Of a DNA stretch of 32,226 nucleotides, positions 23,028-31,622 are shown piece after piece (the stretch's first letter is position 1; each line of letters starts with the position of its first letter). A program made the position numbers and the translations under genes. The DNA is from Synergistaceae bacterium (lineage in GTDB: Bacteria > Synergistota > Synergistia > Synergistales > Aminobacteriaceae): the NCBI GenBank assembly GCA_017405525.1, contig JAFRAH010000036.1, positions 1 through 32,226 on the forward strand, read 5' to 3'. The notes below the pieces were generated by a model. The model saw only the letters and a program-made list of their open reading frames with translations, was not told the origin of the DNA and searched no databases.

Positions 23028-23050
23028 GTGCCCTGTGATAGTATTAGCTC

Positions 23051-24946
23051 ATGATAGACATCAAGAATTTATCCCTCTCATTCGGTGAACGCGTCATTTT
23101 CCGGGGGTTAAGCCTCCAGATCAACAACAACGCGAGAATTGGCCTCGTTGGCTTGAACGGTGCAGGAAAGACCACACTCCTACGCGTAATCATGGGCGAG
23201 CTTGAACCCGACGGCGGAAGTGTCGAACGTTCACGCGGTCTTACTGTCGGCTGCCTCCCGCAGGACATGGCCGAGCTCGAACCCGTCCCACTCATGAACT
23301 ACCTCAAGGACAAGGCAGGAATATCCGGGGTTGAGGCAAAGCTCCGGGGCGTTGAGGATGAGCTTTCACGTTCACAGGGTAATCATGAGGACTTGCTCCG
23401 GGAACATTCACGGCTTGAACGAAGGTTTGAGGACTTGGGAGGCTTCTCGTTTGAGGCAATGGCAATGAAGGTGCTCCATGGTCTTGGTTTCAGGAAGGGT
23501 GAGGAGCTCAAGAACTGCCGGGAATTTTCCGGGGGCTGGAAGATGCGTATTGCTATGGCCGCGCTGTTGTTGTCGTCCCCAGATGTGTTATTGCTTGACG
23601 AGCCGACTAACCACCTCGACACTGAGAGCATGGAGTGGCTTGAAGGATGGTTACGGACTCACAAGGGAGCGGTCGTATCAGTGTCGCATGATGTACGCTT
23701 CCTTGAGAACATGGCCGAGACCATCGCTGACCTTGAGCATGGAGTGATTACGCTTTACCCCTGCAGTTATGACGAGTATATAGCCGCAAAAGAACAGAGC
23801 CGTGAACTTCAGGAGAAAGCATTTGCCCGTCAGCAGTCAGAGATTCGAAGGATTGAGTCATTCGTCAACCGATTCAGGTACAAAGCCACGAAAGCCGCAC
23901 AAGTCCAGAGCCGCATAAAGCAGCTGGAGAAGATAGAGCGCATTGAACTCGAACAGGGCAGCAAGTCCGTAAAGCTCACAATCCCGGAAGCCCCCCCAAG
24001 CGGCCATGAAGTCCTGAAAGTTTCCGGGCTCAGCAAGGATTACGGCAGCCTGCATGTTTTCGCCGGGGTGAACTTCACGATTACGCGGGGTGAACGTGTC
24101 GCGCTTGTCGGTGTGAACGGTGCAGGGAAATCCACCCTCCTCCGAATACTGAGCACGAACGAGCCTCCATCATCCGGGAACGTGAAGACCGGCCACAACG
24201 TCAGGTACTCCTACTACTCACAGGAGAGCGCACAGAACATAGACTATTCCCGGACTGTCTGGGAGGAAGCCCGTTCGGTGTCATCAAAGCTGAATGACGT
24301 TGAACGCCGCAACTTGCTGGGAGCATTCCTGTTTTCGGGGGATGACATCTATAAGCCCGCAAGTGTTTTGTCGGGAGGGGAGAAGGCACGTTTGGCACTC
24401 TACAAACTCATGCTGGAGGAGACGAACTTCCTCATTCTCGACGAGCCCACTAACCACCTTGACGTTAATACCCGTGAGATTGTCGAGCGTGCATTGCTGA
24501 AGTATCAGGGTACATTATTGATCGTCTCCCATGACCGGCACTTCCTCGATGCCCTCGCTGAAAGAGTGCTTGAGATTAGGGACGGCAGATTGTACGATTA
24601 CCCCGGCAATTACTCGTGGTTCTTGGAGAAACGTGAAGAGGCATTAACCCCCAACGAGAGCATCAACCCTAAACCTCCCGCGAAAATCAAGACTTCAGGA
24701 CGTGATGAGAGCCTCCGTGAAATCAGGGAGCTGAAGAAATCCATTGCCCAGTGTGAGAAGAAGATAGCTGACATTGAGGCAAGAACAGGTGAGATTGACG
24801 GGCTTTTGTGCCTTCATGAGACGCTGAAGGATTCGCGGAGGGTTCAGGAGCTCATGACGGAACGAGCTAAAATTGACAATGAGCTGAAAAATTTATATCC
24901 TGAATGGGAAGAGCTCAGCCTTAAACTTGAGGCACTGAAAGGATGA
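23051..24946 (+). CDS. ABC-F ATPase (ribosome-associated type)
   Basis: Soluble protein of 631 residues with two ABC ATPase domains and no membrane part, as in EttA, Uup and YbiT, which act on the ribosome or the translation of difficult sequences. Walker A sites: GLNGAGKTT at ~34-42 and GVNGAGKST at ~354-362. Signature loops: FSGGWKMR near 160 and LSGGEKARL near 440. Both Walker B regions read LLDEPTNHLD or LILDEPTNHLD. The interdomain linker (~240-310) is basic and helical, and a C-terminal coiled coil (~555-631) favours the Uup-like group. No Shine-Dalgarno is seen before ATG 23051; a TAGTAT -10-like box at 23039-23044 suggests a leaderless message. No ribosomal or resistance gene is adjacent. 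Confidence 0.92.
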   Translation: MIDIKNLSLSFGERVIFRGLSLQINNNARIGLVGLNGAGKTTLLRVIMGELEPDGGSVERSRGLTVGCLPQDMAELEPVPLMNYLKDKAGISGVEAKLRGVEDELSRSQGNHEDLLREHSRLERRFEDLGGFSFEAMAMKVLHGLGFRKGEELKNCREFSGGWKMRIAMAALLLSSPDVLLLDEPTNHLDTESMEWLEGWLRTHKGAVVSVSHDVRFLENMAETIADLEHGVITLYPCSYDEYIAAKEQSRELQEKAFARQQSEIRRIESFVNRFRYKATKAAQVQSRIKQLEKIERIELEQGSKSVKLTIPEAPPSGHEVLKVSGLSKDYGSLHVFAGVNFTITRGERVALVGVNGAGKSTLLRILSTNEPPSSGNVKTGHNVRYSYYSQESAQNIDYSRTVWEEARSVSSKLNDVERRNLLGAFLFSGDDIYKPASVLSGGEKARLALYKLMLEETNFLILDEPTNHLDVNTREIVERALLKYQGTLLIVSHDRHFLDALAERVLEIRDGRLYDYPGNYSWFLEKREEALTPNESINPKPPAKIKTSGRDESLREIRELKKSIAQCEKKIADIEARTGEIDGLLCLHETLKDSRRVQELMTERAKIDNELKNLYPEWEELSLKLEALKG

Positions 24947-24952
24947 ACAACT

Positions 24953-25576
24953 ATGTGTGAGGTAACGGTGGTATGCTGCTGGAACAACGAGGAACTTTAC
25001 GGCGGCTTTGTGAACTCCCTGAAAGTTCAGGATACACCCTGCGAGATTATAGGCATTGACAACAGGGACAACAAAAACTTCACCTCATGCGCGGCGGCTT
25101 ACAACTCAGTGATAAATCAGGTAAAAACCAAGTACGTCATATATTCCCATCAAGATATATTGTTCAATGACCGGGACAACCTCGGAAAATTTTTATCATA
25201 CCTTGAACGTGTCGGCATTCATGACGTTCTTGGAGTTGCTGGCGTTACAGTTGAGACTAAAGGCATATTCACGGACATCACATCAATCAATCCCTATACA
25301 GGTTCAGGCGAGCTCGTCCAAGTAGGAGAAATGAGGGTTGAAGGCGGAATGATGGAATGCTTCACCGTTGATGAATGCTTTTTCGGAGGATACTCACAGC
25401 ATTTCAGGGAACAGCCATTTGACGAGGACATCTTGTTCATGTACTTGACCAAGCATTATTTTTACCATGTTCCGAAAAGAGCCTTCCTTCATTTTCTGGT
25501 GAGGTCTGGATTTTACCTCAAGGCAAGACGCTTTTATCGTTTCATGACCCGCAAGAATAGTATTGAGACAAAATAA
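24953..25576 (+). CDS. Family 2-like glycosyltransferase
   Basis: A 207-residue protein resembling the Glyco_tranf_2_5 group: VTVVCCWNNEELY at the N-terminus, a nucleotide-sugar strand ending EIIGIDNRDNKNF, a long helix with AAAYNSVI, and YVIYSHQDILFND, where the HQD takes the DxD place. The usual C-terminal part (FYGxDxC-type helix) is replaced by a shorter FREQPFDEDILFMYLTKHYFYH, so the acceptor side is unusual or reduced. The basic C-terminal tail may attach it to the membrane. AAAGGA, which covers the end of the ABC-F gene, is its ribosome site; the gap is only six bases. Confidence 0.75.
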   Translation: MCEVTVVCCWNNEELYGGFVNSLKVQDTPCEIIGIDNRDNKNFTSCAAAYNSVINQVKTKYVIYSHQDILFNDRDNLGKFLSYLERVGIHDVLGVAGVTVETKGIFTDITSINPYTGSGELVQVGEMRVEGGMMECFTVDECFFGGYSQHFREQPFDEDILFMYLTKHYFYHVPKRAFLHFLVRSGFYLKARRFYRFMTRKNSIETK

Positions 25577-26327
25577 TTTTTTCGCGGAGCTCTCACAAAA
25601 ATTACTGAAGGCTGAGGATTCCCATATTTCCCGTCTGATTCTTGGCTGGCACGCAAGCTGTCTCCTCACTGACGACGGACGCATAGGAGTTGGCTTTGTC
25701 CCCGATTCCCGGATTGAGCCCCACACCTCACGCCCAATACACACTCAATCACTCCTCACCTCAACCCTGAAGGAGCTTGCCGGGCTCTACGTCTCACCAT
25801 TCCCCCAAGAGTTTGCGGCGGCAAGTGCAGCATGTTCGTGCCTCGTTCCGTTCCCGGACTCAGGGGGGCAGTACATGGACGCGGTGATGACCTGTGCACG
25901 CGGGGACAAGGTGGCAGTTCTGGGCTATGAGCGCGACTTAGTGCCATTCATGAGGGACTGGGGCTGGCGTTCGGCATTCTTTGATGACCGTTACGCAGGA
26001 AGGCAGGACTGTTTCACGCAGTCTGAATTTTCGCGGGCTGTACGTGAGGCTGAATGGGTCTGGCTTTCCCCGGAGGCAATACGCGACCGCTGGCTTCTCT
26101 CGACACAAAGCATTCTACGCGAAAAGAAGGGCTGCTTCCTTCAGGGCCCCGGAATCCCCGCAATACCTAGGGCATTCGCGAGGCTGGGAGTAACTCACCT
26201 CGTCGTGCCAATCGGGAGTGAGGCAAGAAGTATTGAGGCTCATATTTCGGCGGGAGGCAGTGCTTGGCTCTGTGAGGCGTTGAAGTGGAGGGTTTACGTG
26301 TCGGGATTGGGGCGCATCACTGACTAG
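25563..26327 (+). CDS. Protein resembling DUF4213/DUF364 (putative metal-chelation fold)
   Basis: A 254-residue soluble protein, not firmly recognised. The N-terminal ~75 residues (ILGWHASCLLTDDGRIGVGF) look like the DUF4213 cap, and the rest (DKVAVLGYERDLVPFM, AEWVWLSPEAI, GPGIPAIPRAFARLGVTHLVV, AHISAGG) follows the order of the Rossmann-like DUF364 domain. Family members are thought to handle metals or a related cofactor; no function is proven. The start is uncertain: the TTG at 25563, overlapping the preceding gene by 14 bases, gives the longest protein, but it has no clear ribosome site. It is the last gene of a three-gene unit with the ABC-F and glycosyltransferase genes. Confidence 0.55.
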   Translation: MRQNNFFAELSQKLLKAEDSHISRLILGWHASCLLTDDGRIGVGFVPDSRIEPHTSRPIHTQSLLTSTLKELAGLYVSPFPQEFAAASAACSCLVPFPDSGGQYMDAVMTCARGDKVAVLGYERDLVPFMRDWGWRSAFFDDRYAGRQDCFTQSEFSRAVREAEWVWLSPEAIRDRWLLSTQSILREKKGCFLQGPGIPAIPRAFARLGVTHLVVPIGSEARSIEAHISAGGSAWLCEALKWRVYVSGLGRITD

Positions 26328-26369
26328 TTCATGTTGGGAGCGTAAAACACGTGATTTTCTGCGTTTATG

Positions 26370-26378
26370 TGATATAAT
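26370..26378 (+). promoter_or_regulatory. Extended -10 promoter element for the ferredoxin gene
   Basis: TGATATAAT: a perfect TATAAT (26373-26378) with the TG of an extended -10 one base ahead. The -35 region is poor, which extended -10 promoters tolerate. The leader would be about 70 bases and contains a small GAGC/GCTC hairpin at 26391-26404. Confidence 0.55.
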
Positions 26379-26454
26379 CTCCTTGTCTTGGAGCTGAGGG
26401 GCTCTGATGACAAACGATAACGGATAAGATTACACGAGGGGAGGAAAATATATC

Positions 26455-26628
26455 ATGGCAAAGGCAGTAGTTGATCAGGACGTATGCGTAGGATGTGAGT
26501 CATGCGTAGGTGCTTGCCCGGTGTCAGCAATCTCCGTTGACGGCGGCAAGGCAAAGGTAGATGCAGATGCGTGCGTAGAGTGCGGAACCTGCGTAGGGAC
26601 ATGCCCCGTGAGCGCAATATCACAGTAG
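26455..26628 (+). CDS. 2[4Fe-4S] ferredoxin
   Basis: A 57-residue clostridial-type ferredoxin, a soluble low-potential electron carrier central to fermentative metabolism. Eight cysteines form two CxxCxxCxxxCP motifs (residues 11, 14, 17, 21 and 40, 43, 46, 50), each holding one cubane cluster; the two halves are near copies, as is typical of the family. The start is fixed by the strong GAGGGGAGG ten bases upstream. It has its own promoter and its own terminator, so it is a single-gene unit. Strong codon bias (repeated GTA and GCA) fits high expression (inference). Confidence 0.95.
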   Translation: MAKAVVDQDVCVGCESCVGACPVSAISVDGGKAKVDADACVECGTCVGTCPVSAISQ

Positions 26629-26668
26629 CACCAGCAATACAGCATCACTTAGCTTCAGAATTTGACGG

Positions 26669-26704
26669 ACTGGCAGGAAGGAATATCACCCTGCCGGTTT
26701 TTTT
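26669..26704 (+). terminator. Rho-independent terminator after ferredoxin
   Basis: A 9-base-pair stem (26669-26677 with 26690-26698, one T-G pair), a 12-base loop and seven Ts. It ends 28 bases before the helicase start. Confidence 0.9.
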
Positions 26705-26732
26705 GTGCATACATTAAGGAGGATTTCACAGC

Positions 26733-29700
26733 ATGAGATTTTCACTTCCCCCCGACACACCCAAAGGACAACGAGACGCAATAACCGCCAATGACCCAAC
26801 CATAACCGTAGAGGCCGGAGCAGGCACGGGCAAAACTTGGGTGCTCTCACAACGCTACCTGAGACTTCTACACGATAATGACGAGCTGTTGCCTTCCGAC
26901 ATTCTCACACTCACTTACACCGAAGCAGCCGCCGGAGAAATGAAGGCACGTATTGAGGCACTAATCACCGAAGCCCTCGAAGATTTCCCCGACCGTGAAC
27001 GACGGCAGAATATACTTGACGGCCTCAGCGATTCCTGGATCTCGACGATACATGCATTCGCAGGAAGGCTCATCAGGGAGTCAGGGCTATCACTGGACAT
27101 TGACCCGCGCGCATCCGTCATCACTGACCACCAGGAACAGGCATTCTGGGAGGAGATACGCAATGCCGCAGAGTTCGGAGGTCTTGAGAGGCTCGCAAGG
27201 AACTACGGGGGCGGTGAACTCCTCAAGTCCGCAAAATCCCTCGATGATGACCCGGCCATGAGCTGGGCTGTCGGGAAATGGGGCGCGGCAAGTCTCTGCA
27301 CGTTTGCACGGAAGACGGCAGAAGTTCACGCATCATCCGGGCGTTCATGGTGCGACATGCTCAACTGGTCGGTGAATGATGATGAGCTCGTCAAACAGGC
27401 TGAAGAGATGGTGAAGTCGGTACTGTGCTCGGAGCTCAGGGGGATATGGCGGACATGGAGGAATGTACGGCTTGACGGCGTGAAGAAGGATGACGCTAAA
27501 GGCCAAGCACTCAACGCGTTTCTTGACAGCATGAGGGCAAATCCCCCAAAAGACTATGACAGCCTCAAAGCGTTTTACCTGTTCCTAGTTGATGGGGATG
27601 TTGCAGGAAGGTCGGGGGCATTCTCACAGCTCAAGGGGATATTGGGCGGCGTTACGTTCGGGAGATGGCGGCAAAATCAGAAAGACAGCATCACCTACAG
27701 CGTCATACAGAATTTCAGTTCACCAATAACGCCCGAAGAAGTACAGATGCGGAAGGTCTTGATGAAGTTCTGCGCGGTCTCGTGGGGAATGTGGGACGAA
27801 ATGAAGAAGCACAGGGGCTTGCTCTCGTTCTCGGACATGATACTTCACGCAAAACGTACGGTTGAGGACAAGGGAATACGCAAGACCTTCAGGCACATTC
27901 TCGTTGACGAGTTCCAGGACACTGACCCCCTCCAGTTCACGATGATAGAGTCGCTCAAGGACTACGAGGAAAATACCGGCCTCTTCGCTGTTGGAGACCC
28001 TAAGCAGTCAATCTACAAGTTCAGGCACGCAGACCCCTCACTATTTGCCGCAATAATGGGACGTTCAGGGACAAATAATATTCACCTCGACAAGAGTTTT
28101 CGCACTAGGTCATCACTTCTCGGACGCATCAACAAAATCTTCACGTCTCTATGGCCGGACGGGATAAGCAGGCAGGACGCTATGAGGGGCGTGAAGTATA
28201 ACCCAATCGATGCCGCAAGCAATGACGTAGAGAGGGAGTCGGGGACAATGCCGGACTTCAGGATAATTCTTGCGGGGGTCAACGGCAAGGCTGATGACGC
28301 AAAAAGGCTGCTGGCCTCAAAACTCGCCACGAAAATATCATCATGGGTCAGCAATAACGCTACGGTCTGGGACAAACGCGAAAAGCTCATACGCCCGGTA
28401 AAGTATTCTGACTTCGCGATACTAGCACGGGGCAGGGGTGATTTCCCGATTCTTGAGGAGGCATTAGAGGCGGCAGGCATCCCGTCAGTCCAGGACAGGA
28501 GCGATGACTATTTTGGCCGCGGCGAAATTGGCGATGTAGTCTGCACACTCAGGGCGGCGGCAGATTTCGGCGATGATTTTTCCGTGATGGGCTGGCTTAT
28601 GTCCCCGTTCTCCGGCGTGAAGGAACATGACGCAATCACCCAATGCCTGGCACTCGTTGATGAGACTCACAGACCCGTTGACCTCATACGCGATAACCTG
28701 CCCGTTGCGTATTCACGTCTTGAGCGTCTCGCAGTTACTGGGGAGAATGCGGGGGCTTCGGGAGTCCTGGCACTCCTTGACGCTGACAGGAGCTGGCTAT
28801 CATGTTACAGGCCGGGCGACAGGCTTCGGGTTCTCCGCAACGTCAGGCTTGCGATGGAGATTGCGCGGAACTATGAGGCTTCGGGGGCTTCGGGGCTGGT
28901 CTCATGTGCCGAATACATGACGCGTTCAATCAGGAACAAGGCAGGATACGAGGAGCCTTCATGGCATGACGAGGACGAAAACGCTGTGAGGTTGGGTGCA
29001 GTTCACTCGGCTAAAGGGCTTGAATACCCCATAACTGTTATATTCGAGGGCAGGACAGGAAGGATAGGCGAAAGATCCTCCGTTGTCCCTTCGCGTGAAC
29101 TTGGGCTTGTCGTGAAGTCCCTTCCTGATGAGACGGGGGCATCTGGCGGTTTCAGGTCAAGGCTCGCTGAATGGCACAAATTCTTGTCGGAACAAGGAGA
29201 CTCTGAGGAGGAGGAAAGACTATTCTACGTTGCCTGCACGAGGGCTCAGGACAGCCTGATATTCTGCGGCCTACTGACCCCAAACGGGAATACTTACGCC
29301 AATACATGGACGAGGTTATTGCTCGACAACGTGAAGGGTATTGAGGGCATCGACAAGCTGACGGAAAAAGTGAAGGCAGATGACGGGGCTCAAGCCTCAG
29401 CTTCAGGGACTCAGGAGGAAGTGAGGTTGTTGCGTCCCGTTGAGTGCGTCCACGTGAAGAGATCCCTGCGTCAGATCTCGGCAACGTCATTCGCGCTTTT
29501 CGAGTGGTGCCCGTATGCATGGAGGAGGCAATATCGTCAGGGTGTCAGTCTCTCGTGGGAGCTCCCGGATAGTGAACGTGATGATGATGAAGAGACACAC
29601 GGCGGGGCGGCACTGGGCAGCCTAACTCACTGGGTCTTGTCGGAATGGACAAAGGACGGGATGAATGAGGCACAGCTTGATGAACTGCTCTATCAAAACT

Positions 29701-30224
29701 CAACGTTGCAGAAAATTCCGGCCAAACTCCGCGATGTCTGGCGGGACAAGAAGAAAATCAATGCCAAGAATAATATCCGTAAATGGCTGATGAACTTTGC
29801 GGCCAGTGATCTGGGCGTGAGGCTGAGGAATGCTCAAGATGTCAGGCGTGAATACAGGTTCAGGGTGAGGCTTGACGATGCTACACAGCTTGCGGGGTCA
29901 ATAGATGCCCTCTCAGGCAGTGACATTATTGACTACAAGATTACGGCAATAAAGGACGTACCCCCCGGACTGTATGAGTCTCAGCTTGACTTTTACGCCT
30001 ATGTTATGCATGAGCTTACGGGAGCTGAGAGCGTGAACACGTGCCTTGCGTTCCTCCGAGAGAACAGGACGGTGAACAGGCCGGTGAATGACTTTGAGGC
30101 TGTACGTTCGAGGATACTTAGGGCGGCTGAGATATGTGCGTCAGGGCCGTATAATGCAAGCACAAATCATTGCGGGTTATGCCCGTTCAGGAAAGGTTGC
30201 GTGAAGAATGCAGGAATTCGTTAG
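26733..30224 (+). CDS. UvrD-type helicase with RecB-like iron-sulfur nuclease (AddA/AdnAB-like)
   Basis: A 1163-residue protein for double-strand-break end processing or related DNA repair. Superfamily 1A helicase motifs in order: Walker A AGAGTGKTW (28-36), TYTEAAAGEM, motif II VDEFQD (391-396), GDPKQSIYKFRHAD (~420), motif V HSAKGLEYP (~757) and motif VI VACTRAQD (~832). The C-terminal PD-(D/E)XK nuclease has G-x-x-D (D1058), DYK (D1067, K1069) and QLDFYAY. Four cysteines, C926 and C1147-x2-C1150-x5-C1156, give the iron-sulfur staple known from AddB and AdnAB nucleases. AddA proteins normally lack it, so the name addA is not assigned. AAGGAGG precedes the ATG. No AddB or RecC partner lies in the window. 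It overlaps the next gene by 17 bases. Confidence 0.85.
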   Translation: MRFSLPPDTPKGQRDAITANDPTITVEAGAGTGKTWVLSQRYLRLLHDNDELLPSDILTLTYTEAAAGEMKARIEALITEALEDFPDRERRQNILDGLSDSWISTIHAFAGRLIRESGLSLDIDPRASVITDHQEQAFWEEIRNAAEFGGLERLARNYGGGELLKSAKSLDDDPAMSWAVGKWGAASLCTFARKTAEVHASSGRSWCDMLNWSVNDDELVKQAEEMVKSVLCSELRGIWRTWRNVRLDGVKKDDAKGQALNAFLDSMRANPPKDYDSLKAFYLFLVDGDVAGRSGAFSQLKGILGGVTFGRWRQNQKDSITYSVIQNFSSPITPEEVQMRKVLMKFCAVSWGMWDEMKKHRGLLSFSDMILHAKRTVEDKGIRKTFRHILVDEFQDTDPLQFTMIESLKDYEENTGLFAVGDPKQSIYKFRHADPSLFAAIMGRSGTNNIHLDKSFRTRSSLLGRINKIFTSLWPDGISRQDAMRGVKYNPIDAASNDVERESGTMPDFRIILAGVNGKADDAKRLLASKLATKISSWVSNNATVWDKREKLIRPVKYSDFAILARGRGDFPILEEALEAAGIPSVQDRSDDYFGRGEIGDVVCTLRAAADFGDDFSVMGWLMSPFSGVKEHDAITQCLALVDETHRPVDLIRDNLPVAYSRLERLAVTGENAGASGVLALLDADRSWLSCYRPGDRLRVLRNVRLAMEIARNYEASGASGLVSCAEYMTRSIRNKAGYEEPSWHDEDENAVRLGAVHSAKGLEYPITVIFEGRTGRIGERSSVVPSRELGLVVKSLPDETGASGGFRSRLAEWHKFLSEQGDSEEEERLFYVACTRAQDSLIFCGLLTPNGNTYANTWTRLLLDNVKGIEGIDKLTEKVKADDGAQASASGTQEEVRLLRPVECVHVKRSLRQISATSFALFEWCPYAWRRQYRQGVSLSWELPDSERDDDEETHGGAALGSLTHWVLSEWTKDGMNEAQLDELLYQNSTLQKIPAKLRDVWRDKKKINAKNNIRKWLMNFAASDLGVRLRNAQDVRREYRFRVRLDDATQLAGSIDALSGSDIIDYKITAIKDVPPGLYESQLDFYAYVMHELTGAESVNTCLAFLRENRTVNRPVNDFEAVRSRILRAAEICASGPYNASTNHCGLCPFRKGCVKNAGIR

Positions 30225-30966
30225 CGAGGAACACAAGAAGAAACACAACGAGCTTCACCGTGAGCACTATCTTACGTGCGAGAAGTACTACATCTTTGAG
30301 CTTCTCACAGTTGCAGGGGGAATGATGGGGCTCTACACGTACAGCCTGAGAGGTCAGGTATTCTGCAACGCTCAGACAGGAAACATCGTGAAGATGACGG
30401 CCGCAATAGGCTGGGGACGTTACGGTGTCGCTCTGTACTACCTGATTCCGTTTATGGCGTACGTACTCGGCACAATAATCTCTGAGATACTGCCGGAGAA
30501 AGTCAGCCACGCATTATTCATCCGATGGGAGACGGCGTTAGTGGGGACTGAAATTGTCGTTCTCTTCCTGATAGGCTTTATCCCGTTCTCATGGCCGGAC
30601 CAGATCGTCCAGGTGATGATAAACTTTCTCTGTGCAATGCAGTTCAACACTTTCCGTCAGGCTGAAGGTGTCCCGATGGCTACACTTTTCGTTACGAACC
30701 ACGTAAGGCAGATAGGAATATCGATAGCCCGTATCATCAAGCACCACGAGCAGGAAGCCGAAGCCCGCGCTAAAATGCTCAAGCACATCAAGCTCATCAT
30801 TGCGTTCATGTTCGGGGGGGTGATAGTAACAGCACTGTCCTCAGTCCTCAAGGAGCGCACTATATGGCTGGCGATTATCCCATTGAGTGCATGTTTCTGC
30901 GTCATGCTCCAGTCTGACCTGATATATGAGCGTGCAATGCTGGATATTACGCCCCACGGTCATTAG
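30208..30966 (+). CDS. DUF1275 (YoaK-family) membrane protein
   Basis: A 252-residue inner-membrane protein with about six hydrophobic segments. The family landmark is present: GGMMGLYTYSLRGQVFCNAQTGNIVKM (residues ~36-62), with a second match at QMNTFRQ-like QFNTFRQAEG and ATLFVTNHVRQIG. The N-terminal ~25 residues are strongly charged (EEHKKKHNELHREH). DUF1275 proteins are widespread, and their substrate is not established. The start lies inside the end of the helicase gene (17-base overlap), so expression is probably coupled; a functional link is not evident. Confidence 0.85.
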   Translation: MQEFVSEEHKKKHNELHREHYLTCEKYYIFELLTVAGGMMGLYTYSLRGQVFCNAQTGNIVKMTAAIGWGRYGVALYYLIPFMAYVLGTIISEILPEKVSHALFIRWETALVGTEIVVLFLIGFIPFSWPDQIVQVMINFLCAMQFNTFRQAEGVPMATLFVTNHVRQIGISIARIIKHHEQEAEARAKMLKHIKLIIAFMFGGVIVTALSSVLKERTIWLAIIPLSACFCVMLQSDLIYERAMLDITPHGH

Positions 30967-30995
30967 CGGCTATAATACAAAGGGAGGTGATGAAC

Positions 30996-31328
30996 ATGGA
31001 AGCACCGGCAGAACGCAAAAAGGTATGGGTCAAGCCCACGCGCAAAATGACGATGGAGGAACTCTGGGAACGTTTCGAGTATGACCCTGACTATGTCGAT
31101 GATGACCCGGCATATGAGGCGGCAATATACGACAGGTACGGAAATCCTACCTACGGCACACTATGCGCAAAATACGAGACCGACCACGATTTAGGTTACG
31201 GGCCGTATACGCCTGAAGAGTTCGACGCTGTCCTTGACGAGTGGCGCAGGGAAGCAGAAGAGGAGATGAGACATGAGGCATACGGAAACAAGTACGAAGT
31301 TCAGGCGCGACTTCAAGAACGGGCTTAA
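30996..31328 (+). CDS. Putative antitoxin partner of the YafQ-like toxin, unfamiliar family
   Basis: A 110-residue, very acidic and Tyr-rich protein. It lies just upstream of the toxin and overlaps it by 56 bases, the usual place of a type II antitoxin, but I see no RelB/DinJ ribbon-helix-helix segment. Instead it has a basic start (ERKKVWVKPTRK), WERFEYDPDYVDDD, and a helical end (DEWRREAEEEMRHEA). Start: the perfect AAAGGGAGGTGA favours ATG at 30996 (eight bases) over GTG 30987 or ATG 30990, which lie within or right behind it. TATAAT at 30971-30976 might serve as a -10. Antitoxin function is inferred from position only. Confidence 0.6.
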   Translation: MEAPAERKKVWVKPTRKMTMEELWERFEYDPDYVDDDPAYEAAIYDRYGNPTYGTLCAKYETDHDLGYGPYTPEEFDAVLDEWRREAEEEMRHEAYGNKYEVQARLQERA

Positions 31329-31563
31329 GGGCAGGTACAGTACTCTCCTCAAGGGAGGCGGGGAATTTGACGCAGTGAGAAAGGCTCTTGAACGCGGCAT
31401 ATCCCTTCCAGCACGTTACAGGGATCACGCACTGCATAACAACTGGGAAGGTTTCAGGGAGTGCCACATACGCCCTGACTTCCTCCTGCTCTACAAGTAC
31501 GAGGGCGACGATGTCCTAGTACTCGAACGCCTCGGAACACACACCGAAATCTTCGGACTATAG
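31273..31563 (+). CDS. YafQ-family mRNA interferase toxin
   Basis: A 96-residue type II toxin of the RelE/ParE superfamily that cuts mRNA on the ribosome. The family C-terminal pattern is intact: YRDHALHNNWEGFRECHIRPDFLLLY, then GTHTEIF. Four residues match those known to matter in E. coli YafQ (H50, H63, D67, H87): here H52, H65, D69 and H90, so it should be active. ATG at 31273 is well placed after AGAGGAGATGAGAC. It overlaps its upstream partner by 56 bases, longer than most toxin-antitoxin overlaps. A type III methyltransferase gene follows on the same strand. Confidence 0.88.
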   Translation: MRHTETSTKFRRDFKNGLKGRYSTLLKGGGEFDAVRKALERGISLPARYRDHALHNNWEGFRECHIRPDFLLLYKYEGDDVLVLERLGTHTEIFGL

Positions 31564-31622
31564 CAACTCCCTTCCTCCTTGCGCTAAAATATCCCCAGCT
31601 CATACGCAGGGAGGCTTTACCC

